In this document: piece after piece, positions 20,870-29,733 of the stretch
Layout of the letters: the number at the start of each line of letters is the position of its first letter
Position numbering within the stretch: the stretch's first letter is position 1
Assembly: GCF_004571195.1 (NCBI RefSeq)
Contig: NZ_CP038271.1
Location: 1,354,001 to 1,418,000, forward strand
Direction of reading: 5' to 3'
DNA length: 64,000 nt
Source: Legionella geestiana
Lineage (GTDB): Bacteria; Pseudomonadota; Gammaproteobacteria; Legionellales; Legionellaceae
Program-made: the position numbers and the translations under genes
Notes under the pieces: model-generated
Databases searched by the model: none
What the model saw: only the letters and a program-made list of their open reading frames with translations
Told to the model about the DNA's origin: nothing

Positions 20870-22340
20870 GCGTTCCTTGTAACATCGTTTCGTCAGAATG
20901 GGATGGCACCGCAGGCTGGCGTGCGTCTACTGAGCCTCTGGCCGAGGAGCTGCTTGCGTCTGCCTCAAATAGCAGACGGTGTATAGATGCGTGCAAATGC
21001 GAGTCATCACTGCAAAACGTCATCAATGATTGCCGCGCCGCATCACTGGGCGGATTGGCTGCATACCAGGCCTTTAACGCATTGATTTTTGGCTCCAGCT
21101 GATAATTAAACAGTCGGAGTGCCCCTTTTTCCAGTGCTATAAGCATGTCTACCGTTGATGCCTCATATGGACTGCGTAAGAAATCCAGCCGTTTATCAGC
21201 CATTTCGAAGCACAAAATCCCGTAATCGTCCTGTTTTAGCTGCAAAATAAGAATGGCCAGAAAAATCCGCAAAAAATGTTTGGCCTGCAGGCGATGGTTC
21301 TTCCATGAGGGATGTGCCTCGTAGTGTGTGTTGAGCGCCGCGAGAGGCAAATCAACCGCACGATTGCCGCCCATCATGCACTCGAGCTCGTTGCAGCAGG
21401 CGAGAATCTGTGTGAAGGAGGGATTTGTTTTACGCTGAAACAGTTCACGTTTGAAATACATCAGCTCATTTTCCAACGCAGTTGCCAGTATCTTGAGTGC
21501 AGGCGCATCATTAAGCTTTAGGTGCTGTGCAAGACGTGTAGTGGCATGCGGGAGGGCGCTTTTTGCTTCTTCGCGCGTTGCCGCTTCCAGTTGGATGAGC
21601 AGATGCATGAATGCCAGTTGAAACTGAGTGCTGTCATCATGTGTCAGGCCGTGTGATTGAAGGCGCATCAAGGGTTTTAGTTTTTCGTAAAGACCCGACA
21701 TCATGCGAGGCAGCTGTTCCTGCAGAATAACAAGACGGCGGGCAATGGGTGGTGCCGGCAAGTGATTAAGACATCCAAAAATTTCCGCAAGTTTGATGCT
21801 GCTGCCAAGATAGACTGAAGGTTCGGGTAAAGCCATCGCGGTTAAGCGCGTTTTAAGAGCGGCACAAATCGGTTCCACACAATCAGGGATTAGGTTCTCT
21901 TCGCTGGCATCGATGTCTTCATTGGTATCATAATCTGAAGGATAGCTCTCAGTATCGCTCAAAGGGATAGCGCAGTCTTCGATATCCTGACAGACCGCCC
22001 CGGAATCAGAGACATGTTTTTCGGCATGGCGGTACACCTCGTTGATGTCCAGTGCCGAATTCATGAGAATCTCCTGGTGCATTTCAGAAGTCAATGTCAG
22101 AATGGCCTGATGAAAATCGCTGATTAACCCAATAATTTCGCCGCACTGTTTTACTGACAGCGAGTGGCCCGTATAGTCAGCGGCATTTGCAAGCGCCTTA
22201 AAATCGACCGGTGCCATGCGTTTGAGGATATCGGATAAAACCTGAAGAATCAGGTTCACGCCGCTTCGAGCCTCTTCCTGCTGGGGGATAGTGACGTGGC
22301 GGTCAATGAAGGTGTTTATCAGTTCAACGTACCATTCCAT
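20841..22340 (-). CDS. Helical protein of unknown function, effector-like
   Basis: I recognise no family in this 499-residue protein. It looks almost entirely alpha-helical, with no signal peptide or membrane segment. Residues about 120-145 are strongly acidic (DTESYPSDYDTNEDIDASEE). The last 35 residues are Ser/Ala/His-rich and disordered-looking (DASSSSARGSVDARQPAV), like many Dot/Icm effector tails. Its stop codon lies inside the Stealth gene, which suggests coupled translation. A role with the Stealth enzyme is possible on position alone. Confidence 0.7.
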   Translation of the reverse strand: MEWYVELINTFIDRHVTIPQQEEARSGVNLILQVLSDILKRMAPVDFKALANAADYTGHSLSVKQCGEIIGLISDFHQAILTLTSEMHQEILMNSALDINEVYRHAEKHVSDSGAVCQDIEDCAIPLSDTESYPSDYDTNEDIDASEENLIPDCVEPICAALKTRLTAMALPEPSVYLGSSIKLAEIFGCLNHLPAPPIARRLVILQEQLPRMMSGLYEKLKPLMRLQSHGLTHDDSTQFQLAFMHLLIQLEAATREEAKSALPHATTRLAQHLKLNDAPALKILATALENELMYFKRELFQRKTNPSFTQILACCNELECMMGGNRAVDLPLAALNTHYEAHPSWKNHRLQAKHFLRIFLAILILQLKQDDYGILCFEMADKRLDFLRSPYEASTVDMLIALEKGALRLFNYQLEPKINALKAWYAANPPSDAARQSLMTFCSDDSHLHASIHRLLFEADASSSSARGSVDARQPAVPSHSDETMLQGTHDAHSSPAH

Positions 22341-22384
22341 GGCAGGCGCTCTATGCGAAAAAATCTATGATGCCACGGACAGAC

Positions 22385-24367
22385 TCAAGGCTCCAGCAGT
22401 TGTTTTTTCAGTGCAAAGAGCCGGTCACGAACTTTAGCCGCCTCTTCAAAAGCCATGTCCTGCGCGAGAGCATGCATTTCTTTTTCGAGCGCACGAATCT
22501 GGCGCGAAAGTACGTCTGGCGACAGCCGGGGAGAGGTATCCTCACGAGTTGTGCGAGCGGCGGGCTGCAGGCCTGATTCCAGTACATCTTCAACGGGCTT
22601 CACAATGCCTCTTGGCGTGATGCCGTGAAGAGCGTTAAAGGCAAGCTGTTTTTCGCGCCGACGCTCGGTTTCCTCGAGGGCGCGCTGCATGGAGCCTGTA
22701 ATGCGGTCGGCATAGAGGATGGCGCGGCCATGAATGTTGCGTGCCGCACGGCCAATCGTCTGCACAAGCGAGCGGTCAGAACGCAGAAATCCTTCCTTGT
22801 CGGCATCAAGAATCGCAACCAGCGCCACCTCCGGCATATCGAGCCCCTCTCGCAGCAGGTTAATTCCGATGAGCACATCAAAGTCGCCGCGCCGCAGTCC
22901 CTGAATAATTTCCATACGTTCAACGGTATCGATATCGGCGTGCAGATACTTTACGCGAATACCGTGTTCGCGCAGGTATTCGGTGAGGTCTTCGGCCATG
23001 CGCTTGGTCAGAGTGGTAACGAGCACGCGAAAACCGCTGGCGGTAACGGTATGGATTTCTGAGAGCAAATCATCCACCTGGCTGGTCACCGGGCGTACTT
23101 CGACCTCGGGGTCAACAAGGCCTGTGGGGCGCACAATCTGCTCGGCAATGGCACCGGCGTGCGCCTGCTCCCAGGGGCCCGGGGTTGCGGACACATGCAG
23201 TGTCTGCGGCGAGCGCTCGAGAAATTCCTCAAAGCGCAGCGGTCGGTTATCAAGGGCCGACGGCAGGCGAAAGCCATATTCTACCAGCGTTTCCTTTCGC
23301 GCACGGTCACCGCGGTACATGCCGCCAATCTGCGGAACCGTTACGTGCGACTCGTCAATAACGAGCAGCGCTTCTGGTGGCAGGTAGTCAAAGAGCGTCG
23401 GTGGCGGCTCGCCGACATCGCGTCCCGAGAGGTAGCGTGAATAATTTTCAATGCCCGAGCAGTAGCCAAGCTCCAGCATCATCTCGATATCAAGGGCGGT
23501 GCGCTGCTCAAGGCGCTGTGCTTCCACCAGGCGATTAGCTGCTTTAAATTCTACGAGACGGTGATGCAGTTCTTCCCGCACTTTTTCCACGGTTTCAAGC
23601 ACGCGCTCACGCGGGGTGACGTAGTGAGTTTTAGGGAAAATAGTAATGCGTGGCAGGCGGGTCAGTACTTCACCGGTCAGCGGGTCAAACTGGGCGATGT
23701 CTTCAACCTCGTCATCAAAAAGCCGCACCCGAACCGCTTCTTTTTCAGAGTCGGCGGGGTAAATGTCGATAACATCCCCATGCACCCTGAACTGTCCACG
23801 CGAAAGGGTGTTGGGGCTGCGGGCATATTGCATTTCAGCGAGGCGGCGCAGAATTTTGCGCTGGTCGATGTGTTCGCCGCGCGAGAGGTGCAGCACCATG
23901 CGCAGGTAGGAGTCTGGGTCGCCAAGGCCGTAAATCGCGGAAACGGTCGCGACAATAATGGCGTCCTTGCGCTCAATCAGCGCCTTGGTGGCGGAAAGGC
24001 GCATCTGCTCGATGTGTTCGTTAATGGAGGCGTCTTTCTCGATGAACATGTCAGACGCCGGCACATAGGCTTCCGGCTGATAGTAGTCATAGTACGAGAC
24101 AAAATACTCAACGGCATTGTCAGGAAAAAAACGCTTGAATTCACCATACAGCTGGGCCGCCAGCGTTTTATTGGGCGCCATGATGAGTGTCGGGCGCTGG
24201 AGCGCTTCAATCACATGCGCCACGGTAAAGGTTTTTCCAGAGCCGGTGACGCCGAGCAGGGTCTGGTGAGCAAGGCCTGCCTGAAAGCCGTCGACCAGGG
24301 TTTGAATGGCGGTGGGCTGATCGCCTGCCGGCTCAAAATCAGAGCATATTTTAAAGCTTTTTTTCAT
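22385..24367 (-). CDS. uvrB: Excinuclease ABC subunit B (UvrB)
   Basis: UvrB is the damage-verifying helicase-like core of nucleotide excision repair, loaded by UvrA and later bound by UvrC. The 660-residue protein has Walker [10 protein letters not shown] near residue 40, the beta-hairpin region [15 protein letters not shown] at about 92-106, helicase motifs V and VI ([23 protein letters not shown]), and a C-terminal UVR domain ([20 protein letters not shown] at about 630-649). It is divergent from the aminotransferase gene. Confidence 0.98.
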   Translation of the reverse strand: MKKSFKICSDFEPAGDQPTAIQTLVDGFQAGLAHQTLLGVTGSGKTFTVAHVIEALQRPTLIMAPNKTLAAQLYGEFKRFFPDNAVEYFVSYYDYYQPEAYVPASDMFIEKDASINEHIEQMRLSATKALIERKDAIIVATVSAIYGLGDPDSYLRMVLHLSRGEHIDQRKILRRLAEMQYARSPNTLSRGQFRVHGDVIDIYPADSEKEAVRVRLFDDEVEDIAQFDPLTGEVLTRLPRITIFPKTHYVTPRERVLETVEKVREELHHRLVEFKAANRLVEAQRLEQRTALDIEMMLELGYCSGIENYSRYLSGRDVGEPPPTLFDYLPPEALLVIDESHVTVPQIGGMYRGDRARKETLVEYGFRLPSALDNRPLRFEEFLERSPQTLHVSATPGPWEQAHAGAIAEQIVRPTGLVDPEVEVRPVTSQVDDLLSEIHTVTASGFRVLVTTLTKRMAEDLTEYLREHGIRVKYLHADIDTVERMEIIQGLRRGDFDVLIGINLLREGLDMPEVALVAILDADKEGFLRSDRSLVQTIGRAARNIHGRAILYADRITGSMQRALEETERRREKQLAFNALHGITPRGIVKPVEDVLESGLQPAARTTREDTSPRLSPDVLSRQIRALEKEMHALAQDMAFEEAAKVRDRLFALKKQLLEP

Positions 24368-24472
24368 ATGAACATCGGATTGAAGGATGACAAATGCTAT
24401 TATTCGCTGAATCTTGCACTAATGCTTAATTTTTAGCAAATTCTGAACGATTTTTCCAAAAGGAGCAGATGG

Positions 24473-25654
24473 ATGACCGTGACGCTTGCAACGCGCATTC
24501 AAGAAGTGCGCCCCTCTCCGACACTGGCTGTAGCCGCGCGCGCTACGCGCATGCGCGCCGAGGGGCATGATGTCGTGAACCTTGGCACCGGCGAGCCGGA
24601 CTTCGATACGCCAGAGCATATCAAGCGTGCGGCCATAGCGGCCATTGAGGCAGGGTTTACCAAATATACCGCAGTCGATGGCATCCCGGAACTCAAGCAG
24701 GCGGTCGCTGACAAGTTTGCCCGTGAAAACAATCTCAGCTATGACACGCGTCAGGTATTGGTGTCTACGGGCGGTAAGCAGAGCATCTATAACCTTTGTC
24801 AGGCACTTTTAAATCCCGGGGATGAAGTCATTATTCCAGCACCGTTCTGGGTATCGTATCCGGATATTGTGCTGCTGGCCGGAGGCACGCCAGTGACGCT
24901 GCCATCCACACCGGCTTCCCGCTACAAGATAAGCCCACAAGCGCTGGAAGCGGCCATTACGCCCAAAACCCGGCTGCTGTTTCTAAACAGTCCTTCAAAT
25001 CCCTCAGGGGTTGCCTACACCGCCGATGAGCTCTTTGCCCTCTCGAAAGTGCTGGAGGCGCATCCGCACGTGTATGTTGCGACGGATGACATGTATGAGC
25101 ATATCATCTGGGGCATGCCCTTTATTAACATTTTGAATGTTAATCCGGCGCTTTATGCGCGCACTATCGTATTGAACGGAGTGTCAAAGGCGTATGCGAT
25201 GACGGGCTGGCGCATTGGCTATGCCGCGGGGCCCAGGGAGCTGATAGCCGCGATGACCACCGTCCAGTCGCAGTCAACCTCAAACCCCTGTTCCATCGCG
25301 CAGAAAGCCGCCGTTGCGGCACTGACAGGCGGCAATGCCTGTGTAGAGGTGATGGTGGATGCCTTTAAAATGCGCCACGACTACCTTTGTGAGCGCCTTT
25401 CCTGCATTCCGGGCGTGGAAGTTATTCCCGCAGACGGCACGTTTTACAGCTTTCCAAATGTGCAGGAAGCGATTTTACGCAAGGGCTATCGCGATGATTT
25501 ACAATTCGCGGAAGAGCTGCTCACACAGGAGGGTGTAGCCCTTGTGCCGGGTTCGGCTTTTGGCAGCGAGGGCTGTATTCGCCTGTCGTTTGCGACCAGC
25601 ATGGAAAACCTCACAAAGGCAGCTGACCGCCTTGAGCGTTTCTGTCGAGGATAA
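24473..25654 (+). CDS. aspC: Class I aspartate/aromatic aminotransferase
   Basis: This 393-residue PLP enzyme belongs to the AspB/AatA type (class I, fold type I) that transfers the amino group between aspartate and 2-oxoglutarate, sometimes also prephenate. Seen are GTGEPDFDTPEHIKRAA near residue 34, the SNPSG segment NSPSNPSGV, the cofactor lysine in NGVSKAYAMTGWRIGY (about 236-251) and a final-region arginine in CIRLSFATS. AAAGGAGCAG precedes the ATG. It is divergent from uvrB. Confidence 0.92.
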   Translation: MTVTLATRIQEVRPSPTLAVAARATRMRAEGHDVVNLGTGEPDFDTPEHIKRAAIAAIEAGFTKYTAVDGIPELKQAVADKFARENNLSYDTRQVLVSTGGKQSIYNLCQALLNPGDEVIIPAPFWVSYPDIVLLAGGTPVTLPSTPASRYKISPQALEAAITPKTRLLFLNSPSNPSGVAYTADELFALSKVLEAHPHVYVATDDMYEHIIWGMPFINILNVNPALYARTIVLNGVSKAYAMTGWRIGYAAGPRELIAAMTTVQSQSTSNPCSIAQKAAVAALTGGNACVEVMVDAFKMRHDYLCERLSCIPGVEVIPADGTFYSFPNVQEAILRKGYRDDLQFAEELLTQEGVALVPGSAFGSEGCIRLSFATSMENLTKAADRLERFCRG

Positions 25655-25688
25655 GCGCTCAAAAACGCGAAAAACCTCAGAGGAGTGC

Positions 25689-25717
25689 TTGACCACAGGG
25701 CCGAATCGTTTTAAGAT
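25689..25717 (+). promoter_or_regulatory. Sigma-70 promoter of tRNA-Asn
   Basis: TTGACC (25689-25694) and TAAGAT (25712-25717) are 17 bp apart. The expected start point is only a few bases before the mature tRNA 5' end. Confidence 0.75.
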
Positions 25718-25727
25718 TGCGGCTCAT

Positions 25728-25803
25728 TCCCCGGTAGCTCAGTCGGTAGAGCGGATGACTGTTAATCATTAGGTCACAGGTTCGAGTCCTGTCCGGGGAG
25801 CCA
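25728..25803 (+). tRNA. tRNA-Asn (anticodon GTT)
   Basis: The 76-nt sequence folds into a complete cloverleaf. The acceptor stem TCCCCGG pairs with CCGGGGA; the D-arm is GCTCAGTCGGTAGAGC; the anticodon loop CTGTTAA has GTT at 25761-25763; the T-arm contains GGTTCGAGTCC; CCA is encoded. It marks the left edge of an AT-rich accessory stretch. No second copy of its 3' end was seen downstream, so I cannot name an attachment site. Confidence 0.97.
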
Positions 25804-25838
25804 GTCTAAACAATATCGTTTTTTCTTTTCACACCCCC

Positions 25839-26648
25839 ATGTCAACCATCAAAAATAACCGTGAGGCTGTTAATTTTCTTGCTCATAATGAAGCCGCATG
25901 GAATCAGCAGGCGATTTTACAAAATGAGTGGTCAAAGCCGGTGTCTTCAGAGCTGATTGAAGCAGCAAAAAGAGGTCAGTGGGATATTCATATCACCAAA
26001 AAACCGATTCCAGAAAGCTGGCTTCCCAAAAATATTAAAGGTAAGGATATACTGTGTTTGGCTTCTGCTGGTGGACAGCAGGCACCAGTATTGGCTGCAG
26101 CCGGTGCCAATGTTACAGTTTTTGACATTTCTGATAAACAGCTTGAACACGATAGCAACGTTGCAAAATGCAATAATCTAATATTGAAAACTGTTCGTGG
26201 TGATATGCGTGAATTAAAAGGGATTAATGATTCCTCATTTGATTACATTATTCACCCGATATCAAATTTATACGTACCAGATTTAAAGCCTGTCTGGAAG
26301 GAATGCTATAGAGTACTGCGTGCCAGAGGAGTGCTCCTGGCGAGTTTTTATAATCCGATTGTCTTTGTTTTTGGTAAAAATAAAGAGCTGGAAGCACAAG
26401 GTTTATTAAAGCCAGAATACGCTTTGCCCTATGCAGATATTGAACATCTTCCCCAGGGTATGCTGAATGAAAAACTAAATAAGAAAGAGGCCTTTGTTTT
26501 TGGGCATAGCTTGACGAGTCAAATTAACGAACAGCTTGAGGCCGGATTTCTTTTATCAGGTTTTTATGAAGATGAGCATCCATCACCGCGATTTTTAATT
26601 GAAAAATTCCTGCCAATAATGATAGCAACAAGAGCCATTAAACTATAG
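25839..26648 (+). CDS. Class I SAM-dependent methyltransferase
   Basis: The 269-residue protein has a Rossmann-type methyltransferase core: motif I ILCLASAGGQQAPVLAAAGA (about 69-88), followed by VTVFDISDKQLEHD with the acidic ribose-binding Asp, then DSSFDYIIHPISNLYV and a YRVLRARGVLLASF strand. The motif I glycines are partly replaced (LASAGGQ), as in a subgroup of these enzymes. No Shine-Dalgarno is visible. Base composition is clearly more AT-rich than in the flanking core genes. Position next to a tRNA suggests acquisition by transfer. The substrate is unknown. Confidence 0.8.
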   Translation: MSTIKNNREAVNFLAHNEAAWNQQAILQNEWSKPVSSELIEAAKRGQWDIHITKKPIPESWLPKNIKGKDILCLASAGGQQAPVLAAAGANVTVFDISDKQLEHDSNVAKCNNLILKTVRGDMRELKGINDSSFDYIIHPISNLYVPDLKPVWKECYRVLRARGVLLASFYNPIVFVFGKNKELEAQGLLKPEYALPYADIEHLPQGMLNEKLNKKEAFVFGHSLTSQINEQLEAGFLLSGFYEDEHPSPRFLIEKFLPIMIATRAIKL

Positions 26649-26710
26649 TGCATGCCTGCCGCAGGTATTTTTGGTTCTATATTGCTTATTTGTCCCTGTT
26701 TGGAAAAGTA

Positions 26711-27253
26711 CTATCGGGACTGGCAAACCAAGGGCTTAGCGGCTGCCCGACTTGTTCCGATAGTCCCGGCATACTTTATTTGATTAAGAAACAGCTCCGC
26801 ACGAAATTCACGGATATGTGTCACCAGCGCATCTTCAACAGCTCTTTCATTTGCTTTGCCGTGTATAGTCAGGAAATCAAAATTGAATGGATCTTTCAAT
26901 ATCTCATTCGCCAAATCAGATTGTGGTGCAGGTAAATGCTGATGGTAGTTGGAGGTTTTATTGTGGGTCATCGCCTGGCGTTCGCACAAACCACTCTCTA
27001 TCTGCATTTCGAGGATTGAGCGTGACCAGCCATTTTTGATGGTTTGTGAAATGTGCCATTCACGGGTAGTATCATCTTTGACCATTTGCATTAAGCTGGT
27101 AATATGCCCCCAAGGCAATTGCGACACAGCTTGTGTCGTAATTGAGACATTGGAATACAGCATGGCAAATTGCTTCATGCGTTGCAGGTTTCGCACCGAA
27201 AATCCCTGTATTTCAGGGAGTGCCTGGCGTAAGTCATGCGATACAGGCTTGCA
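26711..27253 (-). pseudogene. Remnant of a YhcG-type (DUF1016) PDDEXK nuclease gene
   Basis: The frame encodes the middle of a YhcG-family protein: LRQALPEIQGFSVRNLQRMK, then LPWGHITSLMQMVKD, IKNGWSRSILEMQIESGL and LPAPQSDLANEILKDPFNFD. The N-terminal part is missing upstream of a stop at about 27254. The C-terminal nuclease domain, which normally follows VTHIREF, is replaced by unrelated sequence. YhcG proteins often occur near restriction-modification or defence loci. The remnant shows that the island once carried such a gene. It is not expected to be functional. Confidence 0.8.
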
Positions 27254-27302
27254 TCATATTTGTACACAATGTACCATAACGCTTTTTCGTCAAAGGTTTT
27301 AA

Positions 27303-28055
27303 ATGATGGCTTACAGTTTTCTCTCTCCACTGAGAGAAATAATAGAGACTCAAACGTATCCTCATGCTCGAACTTTACGTACAACGTTTTTACAAAAGCT
27401 TAGGGATACATCCCATGTACTGCTGGGAAAACCTTCTATTTTAAGTCCTAAACCTCATGTAGGAATATTCGATTACTTAACTTTGTATATTCCCTTTGTT
27501 TTATACAAATTTTTCGAATTAAGTCTTGAGAATGCCCGTAAAAATTCTCTATTCTGGGTTTTAGCAGCACCTCTTTTTTTAATTGGCTTCCCTTTTGATA
27601 TTGCTCGTCTATTATTTGTCTTTGCAGTCACACTGATGTTTTCGCCAATAATCGCTATAGTACATGGTATTTCGCGTCTTGCCGCAGGTCAAAGTCATAC
27701 AGACGCACTCAGTCTGCAGGGTCAGCTGCAAAATGGCAAAGGAGAAAGGCTCGGTCAGTTTTTAAATCAACATTATGTGGATTTAGAGGAACTGAATATT
27801 ACAATTACACCTTCGTATGAAGAGGAAAAGCCTGCCAGTCAAAACGAAGAAAATGGCTCGAGCAGCTACCAGTTAACGTTTTGTAAAAAAGGCGCTGATG
27901 ATCCTTTGCCTTTCACGGTTGTTTTAAGACAAGAAAATGGGGTGTACAGCCAGGCAAAAAACATTCATGCGCTGTTCAGGCTTAACGCAGGTAATGTTGT
28001 GGGCAATATTGAAGAAGCCAGCATTGCTGATAAACAAGCTATTTTAGCCATTTAG
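27303..28055 (+). CDS. Membrane protein of unknown function
   Basis: A 250-residue protein with hydrophobic segments at about 57-75 and 83-125 (LFLIGFPFDIARLLFVFAVT), followed by a soluble C-terminal domain of about 110 residues with an acidic patch (SYEEEKPASQNEEN). A soluble part, a membrane hairpin and another soluble part recur in Legionella hypotheticals, but I cannot name a family. AAAGG lies just before the first of two adjacent ATGs. Its last twelve codons are part of a 214-bp sequence that is duplicated 1.2 kb downstream. Confidence 0.65.
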   Translation: MMAYSFLSPLREIIETQTYPHARTLRTTFLQKLRDTSHVLLGKPSILSPKPHVGIFDYLTLYIPFVLYKFFELSLENARKNSLFWVLAAPLFLIGFPFDIARLLFVFAVTLMFSPIIAIVHGISRLAAGQSHTDALSLQGQLQNGKGERLGQFLNQHYVDLEELNITITPSYEEEKPASQNEENGSSSYQLTFCKKGADDPLPFTVVLRQENGVYSQAKNIHALFRLNAGNVVGNIEEASIADKQAILAI

Positions 28056-28232
28056 TGAATAGCATATACCAGCTGCTCTCACCCCCCTTGAGAAGTAGCT
28101 GGTGTATTGTGTTAACAAACGTCATTGAGTACGGACTCTACAGGGCATCCCTTCTTAAAAAGCACTCGAACAGAGACATGCATGCGATATGCATAACCAG
28201 GCAGCAATAAAAACATAACGACTTTCAATAAA
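28019..28232 (+). repeat. Direct repeat, copy 1 (about 214 bp)
   Basis: Copy 1 starts in the last codons of the 27303-28055 gene (CAGCATTGCTGATAAACAAG) and runs to GCAATAAAAACATAACGA plus a few bases. It matches copy 2 at 29215-29428 with scattered substitutions over its whole length. The copies flank the DUF2975/XRE cassette in direct orientation. Confidence 0.85.
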
Positions 28233-28238
28233 ATATTA

Positions 28239-28266
28239 TTGACATGTTTTTGTTTTCGACTATGCT
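28239..28266 (+). promoter_or_regulatory. Strong sigma-70 promoter of the DUF2975-XRE pair
   Basis: Consensus TTGACA (28239-28244) is followed after 16 bp by TATGCT (28261-28266). It begins directly after the end of repeat copy 1, so it belongs to the cassette itself. Confidence 0.7.
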
Positions 28267-28293
28267 ATTTCTGTTCTTATTTCTCGAGGCCTG

Positions 28294-28845
28294 ATGATGA
28301 AAGAGTATGGAGTAACCGTAATCACCAGCACAATCCATGCGTTTTTGTATGTTTTTTTGGCGGCCTCGGTGGCTGTCCTGATTATTCCATGGGTTTTTAC
28401 TGATAATTCTTTCAGTGCCGGATTGCTGGGGATGTTCGCTTCCTCTCATGCGGACCTGCCGAAGGCCTGGGCCTCTCCTCTTACAAGAATGCTTGGATTT
28501 GGCGGGTCGACCCTTTCCATATTTCCAATCTTTTTAGGGGTCTACATCCTGCTTAAACTTTGCAGCAACTATGCAAATGGCATTGTTTTTAGTGAGTCTA
28601 ATGCCGGGTACTATCGTAAACTTGGCACGGTTTTCTTTTTTAGCGCATTGTTTTTGCAACCACTGAGCCATGTATTTTTTAGCCTGGCATCCTCCCTTAA
28701 TAATCCACCCGGACAGAGATACATTAGTATTTCATTTACCATGGAAAACATAACCTCCATTTTTCTGGCGATGGTTCTGATGCTTATTGGTAGAGTGATG
28801 CAAGGTGGTCAGAAGATGGCTGAAGAACAGGCATTGACTGTTTAG
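28294..28845 (+). CDS. DUF2975 membrane protein
   Basis: The 183-residue protein has four predicted membrane helices (about 9-33, 70-90, 110-132 and 150-168), the layout of the DUF2975 family. Members are usually encoded with a small YozG-like helix-turn-helix regulator, as here, but their biochemical role is not established. GAGG lies about 8 bases before the ATG pair. The next gene starts 9 bp after the stop. Confidence 0.8.
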   Translation: MMKEYGVTVITSTIHAFLYVFLAASVAVLIIPWVFTDNSFSAGLLGMFASSHADLPKAWASPLTRMLGFGGSTLSIFPIFLGVYILLKLCSNYANGIVFSESNAGYYRKLGTVFFFSALFLQPLSHVFFSLASSLNNPPGQRYISISFTMENITSIFLAMVLMLIGRVMQGGQKMAEEQALTV

Positions 28846-28854
28846 GAGATGGCA

Positions 28855-29121
28855 ATGGCGATCATTGTTGAGCTGGATGTCATGCTTGCCAGACGTAAGA
28901 TGAAACTACAGGAGTTATCCCGTGCAGTTGGTATTACCATTCAGAATCTCTCCATTCTCAAGAATGGAAAGGCAAGGGCCATCCGAATAGAAACTCTTAA
29001 TGCAATCTGCGAGGCACTTCAATGCCAGCCTGGCGATATACTTCGGTTTGAGTGCAGCATGAGCGAGAACGGCCATGAGAGGCGAAAAGAAAAGTCAATC
29101 TCATTATTGACTAAAAAATAA
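28855..29121 (+). CDS. XRE/YozG-type helix-turn-helix regulator
   Basis: An 88-residue Cro/C1-type repressor-like protein. The HTH spans about 14-60: MLARRKMKLQELSRAVGITI, then NLSILKNGKARAIRIETLNA and ICEALQCQPGDILRFE, the usual end of the HTH_26 subgroup. ATG at 28855 is preferred to ATG at 28849 because AGGAG (28844-28848) is then 6 bases away. It forms a two-gene unit with the DUF2975 gene and probably controls it. Confidence 0.88.
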   Translation: MAIIVELDVMLARRKMKLQELSRAVGITIQNLSILKNGKARAIRIETLNAICEALQCQPGDILRFECSMSENGHERRKEKSISLLTKK

Positions 29122-29214
29122 ACTATAGCTCTTAATTATTTGTATTTATTAAACATTTAAATCCGAGGCGAATAATAATTTTTTCCGGAATTATTTCTAT
29201 ATTAACCTGAATGA

Positions 29215-29428
29215 CAGCATTGCTGATAAACAAGCTATTTTAGCTATTTAGTGAATAGCATATACCAGCTGCTCTCGCTCCTCTTGAGATGTGGCTGGTT
29301 TATTGTGTTAACAAACGTCATTGAGCACGGACTCGACAGGGCATCCCTTCATAAAAAACACTCGAACAGAGGCTTGCATGCGATATGCATAACCAGGTAG
29401 CAATAAAAACATAACGATTTAAAATAAA
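29215..29428 (+). repeat. Direct repeat, copy 2 (about 214 bp)
   Basis: This copy includes a detached version of the last codons of the upstream membrane-protein gene (reading SIADKQAILAI then stop), without the rest of that gene. It fills most of the gap between the XRE gene and the ParD-like gene. The remaining part, 29122-29214, is very AT-rich with no gene seen. Confidence 0.85.
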
Positions 29429-29452
29429 AGATTAAAAGCCATCTGTGGTAAT

Positions 29453-29482
29453 TTGCGATTTTTTGCCGCAGTATGCCATAAT
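29453..29482 (+). promoter_or_regulatory. Possible promoter of the ParD-like gene
   Basis: TTGCGA (29453-29458) and CATAAT (29477-29482) are 18 bp apart, about 30 bp before the ATG. Confidence 0.45.
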
Positions 29483-29511
29483 TAATAAAACCATCATGCT
29501 GGAGAATAGAC

Positions 29512-29733
29512 ATGGCTCAATCAGTACGGTTATCCGATACATTAGTTAAACAAGCTAAAGCGTTTGGTGAAGTGATGTCTCGCTCTGGGGCTGGACAAAT
29601 TGAACACTGGGCCAAAATAGGAAAGCTTGCAGAAGAAAACCCTGAATTATCCTATGAGTTTATTAGAGACATTTTGCTGGCAAAAGCAGAAGTAGACAAT
29701 GGACTGGTTGATGACTATGAATTTGACCATTAA
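29512..29733 (+). CDS. ParD-like antitoxin (type II toxin-antitoxin)
   Basis: The 73-residue protein starts with a ribbon-helix-helix-like segment (SVRLSDTLVKQAKAFGEVMS) and continues with SGAGQIEHWAKIGKLAEENP, diagnostic of the ParD_like antitoxin family. The acidic C-terminus (DNGLVDDYEFDH) is what normally covers the toxin. GGAG lies about 7 bases upstream. The partner gene overlaps its 3' end but encodes only 22 residues, so the antitoxin is effectively an orphan. Confidence 0.82.
   Translation: MAQSVRLSDTLVKQAKAFGEVMSRSGAGQIEHWAKIGKLAEENPELSYEFIRDILLAKAEVDNGLVDDYEFDH

Noticed and set aside
23561..24436. 291-codon plus-strand frame antisense to uvrB
   Set aside because: It is fully antisense to highly conserved uvrB codons and its His/Phe/Val-rich composition is that of a shadow frame.
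25728..25803. Integrated prophage or ICE at tRNA-Asn
   Set aside because: No integrase, structural phage gene, conjugation gene or second copy of the tRNA 3' end was found before the core genes resume at about 29.8 kb.
26695..26765. Recombinase site formed by CTATCGGGACT and CCGATAGTCCC inverted motifs
   Set aside because: The motifs are short and imperfect, with no recombinase or second copy nearby; the evidence is too weak to list.
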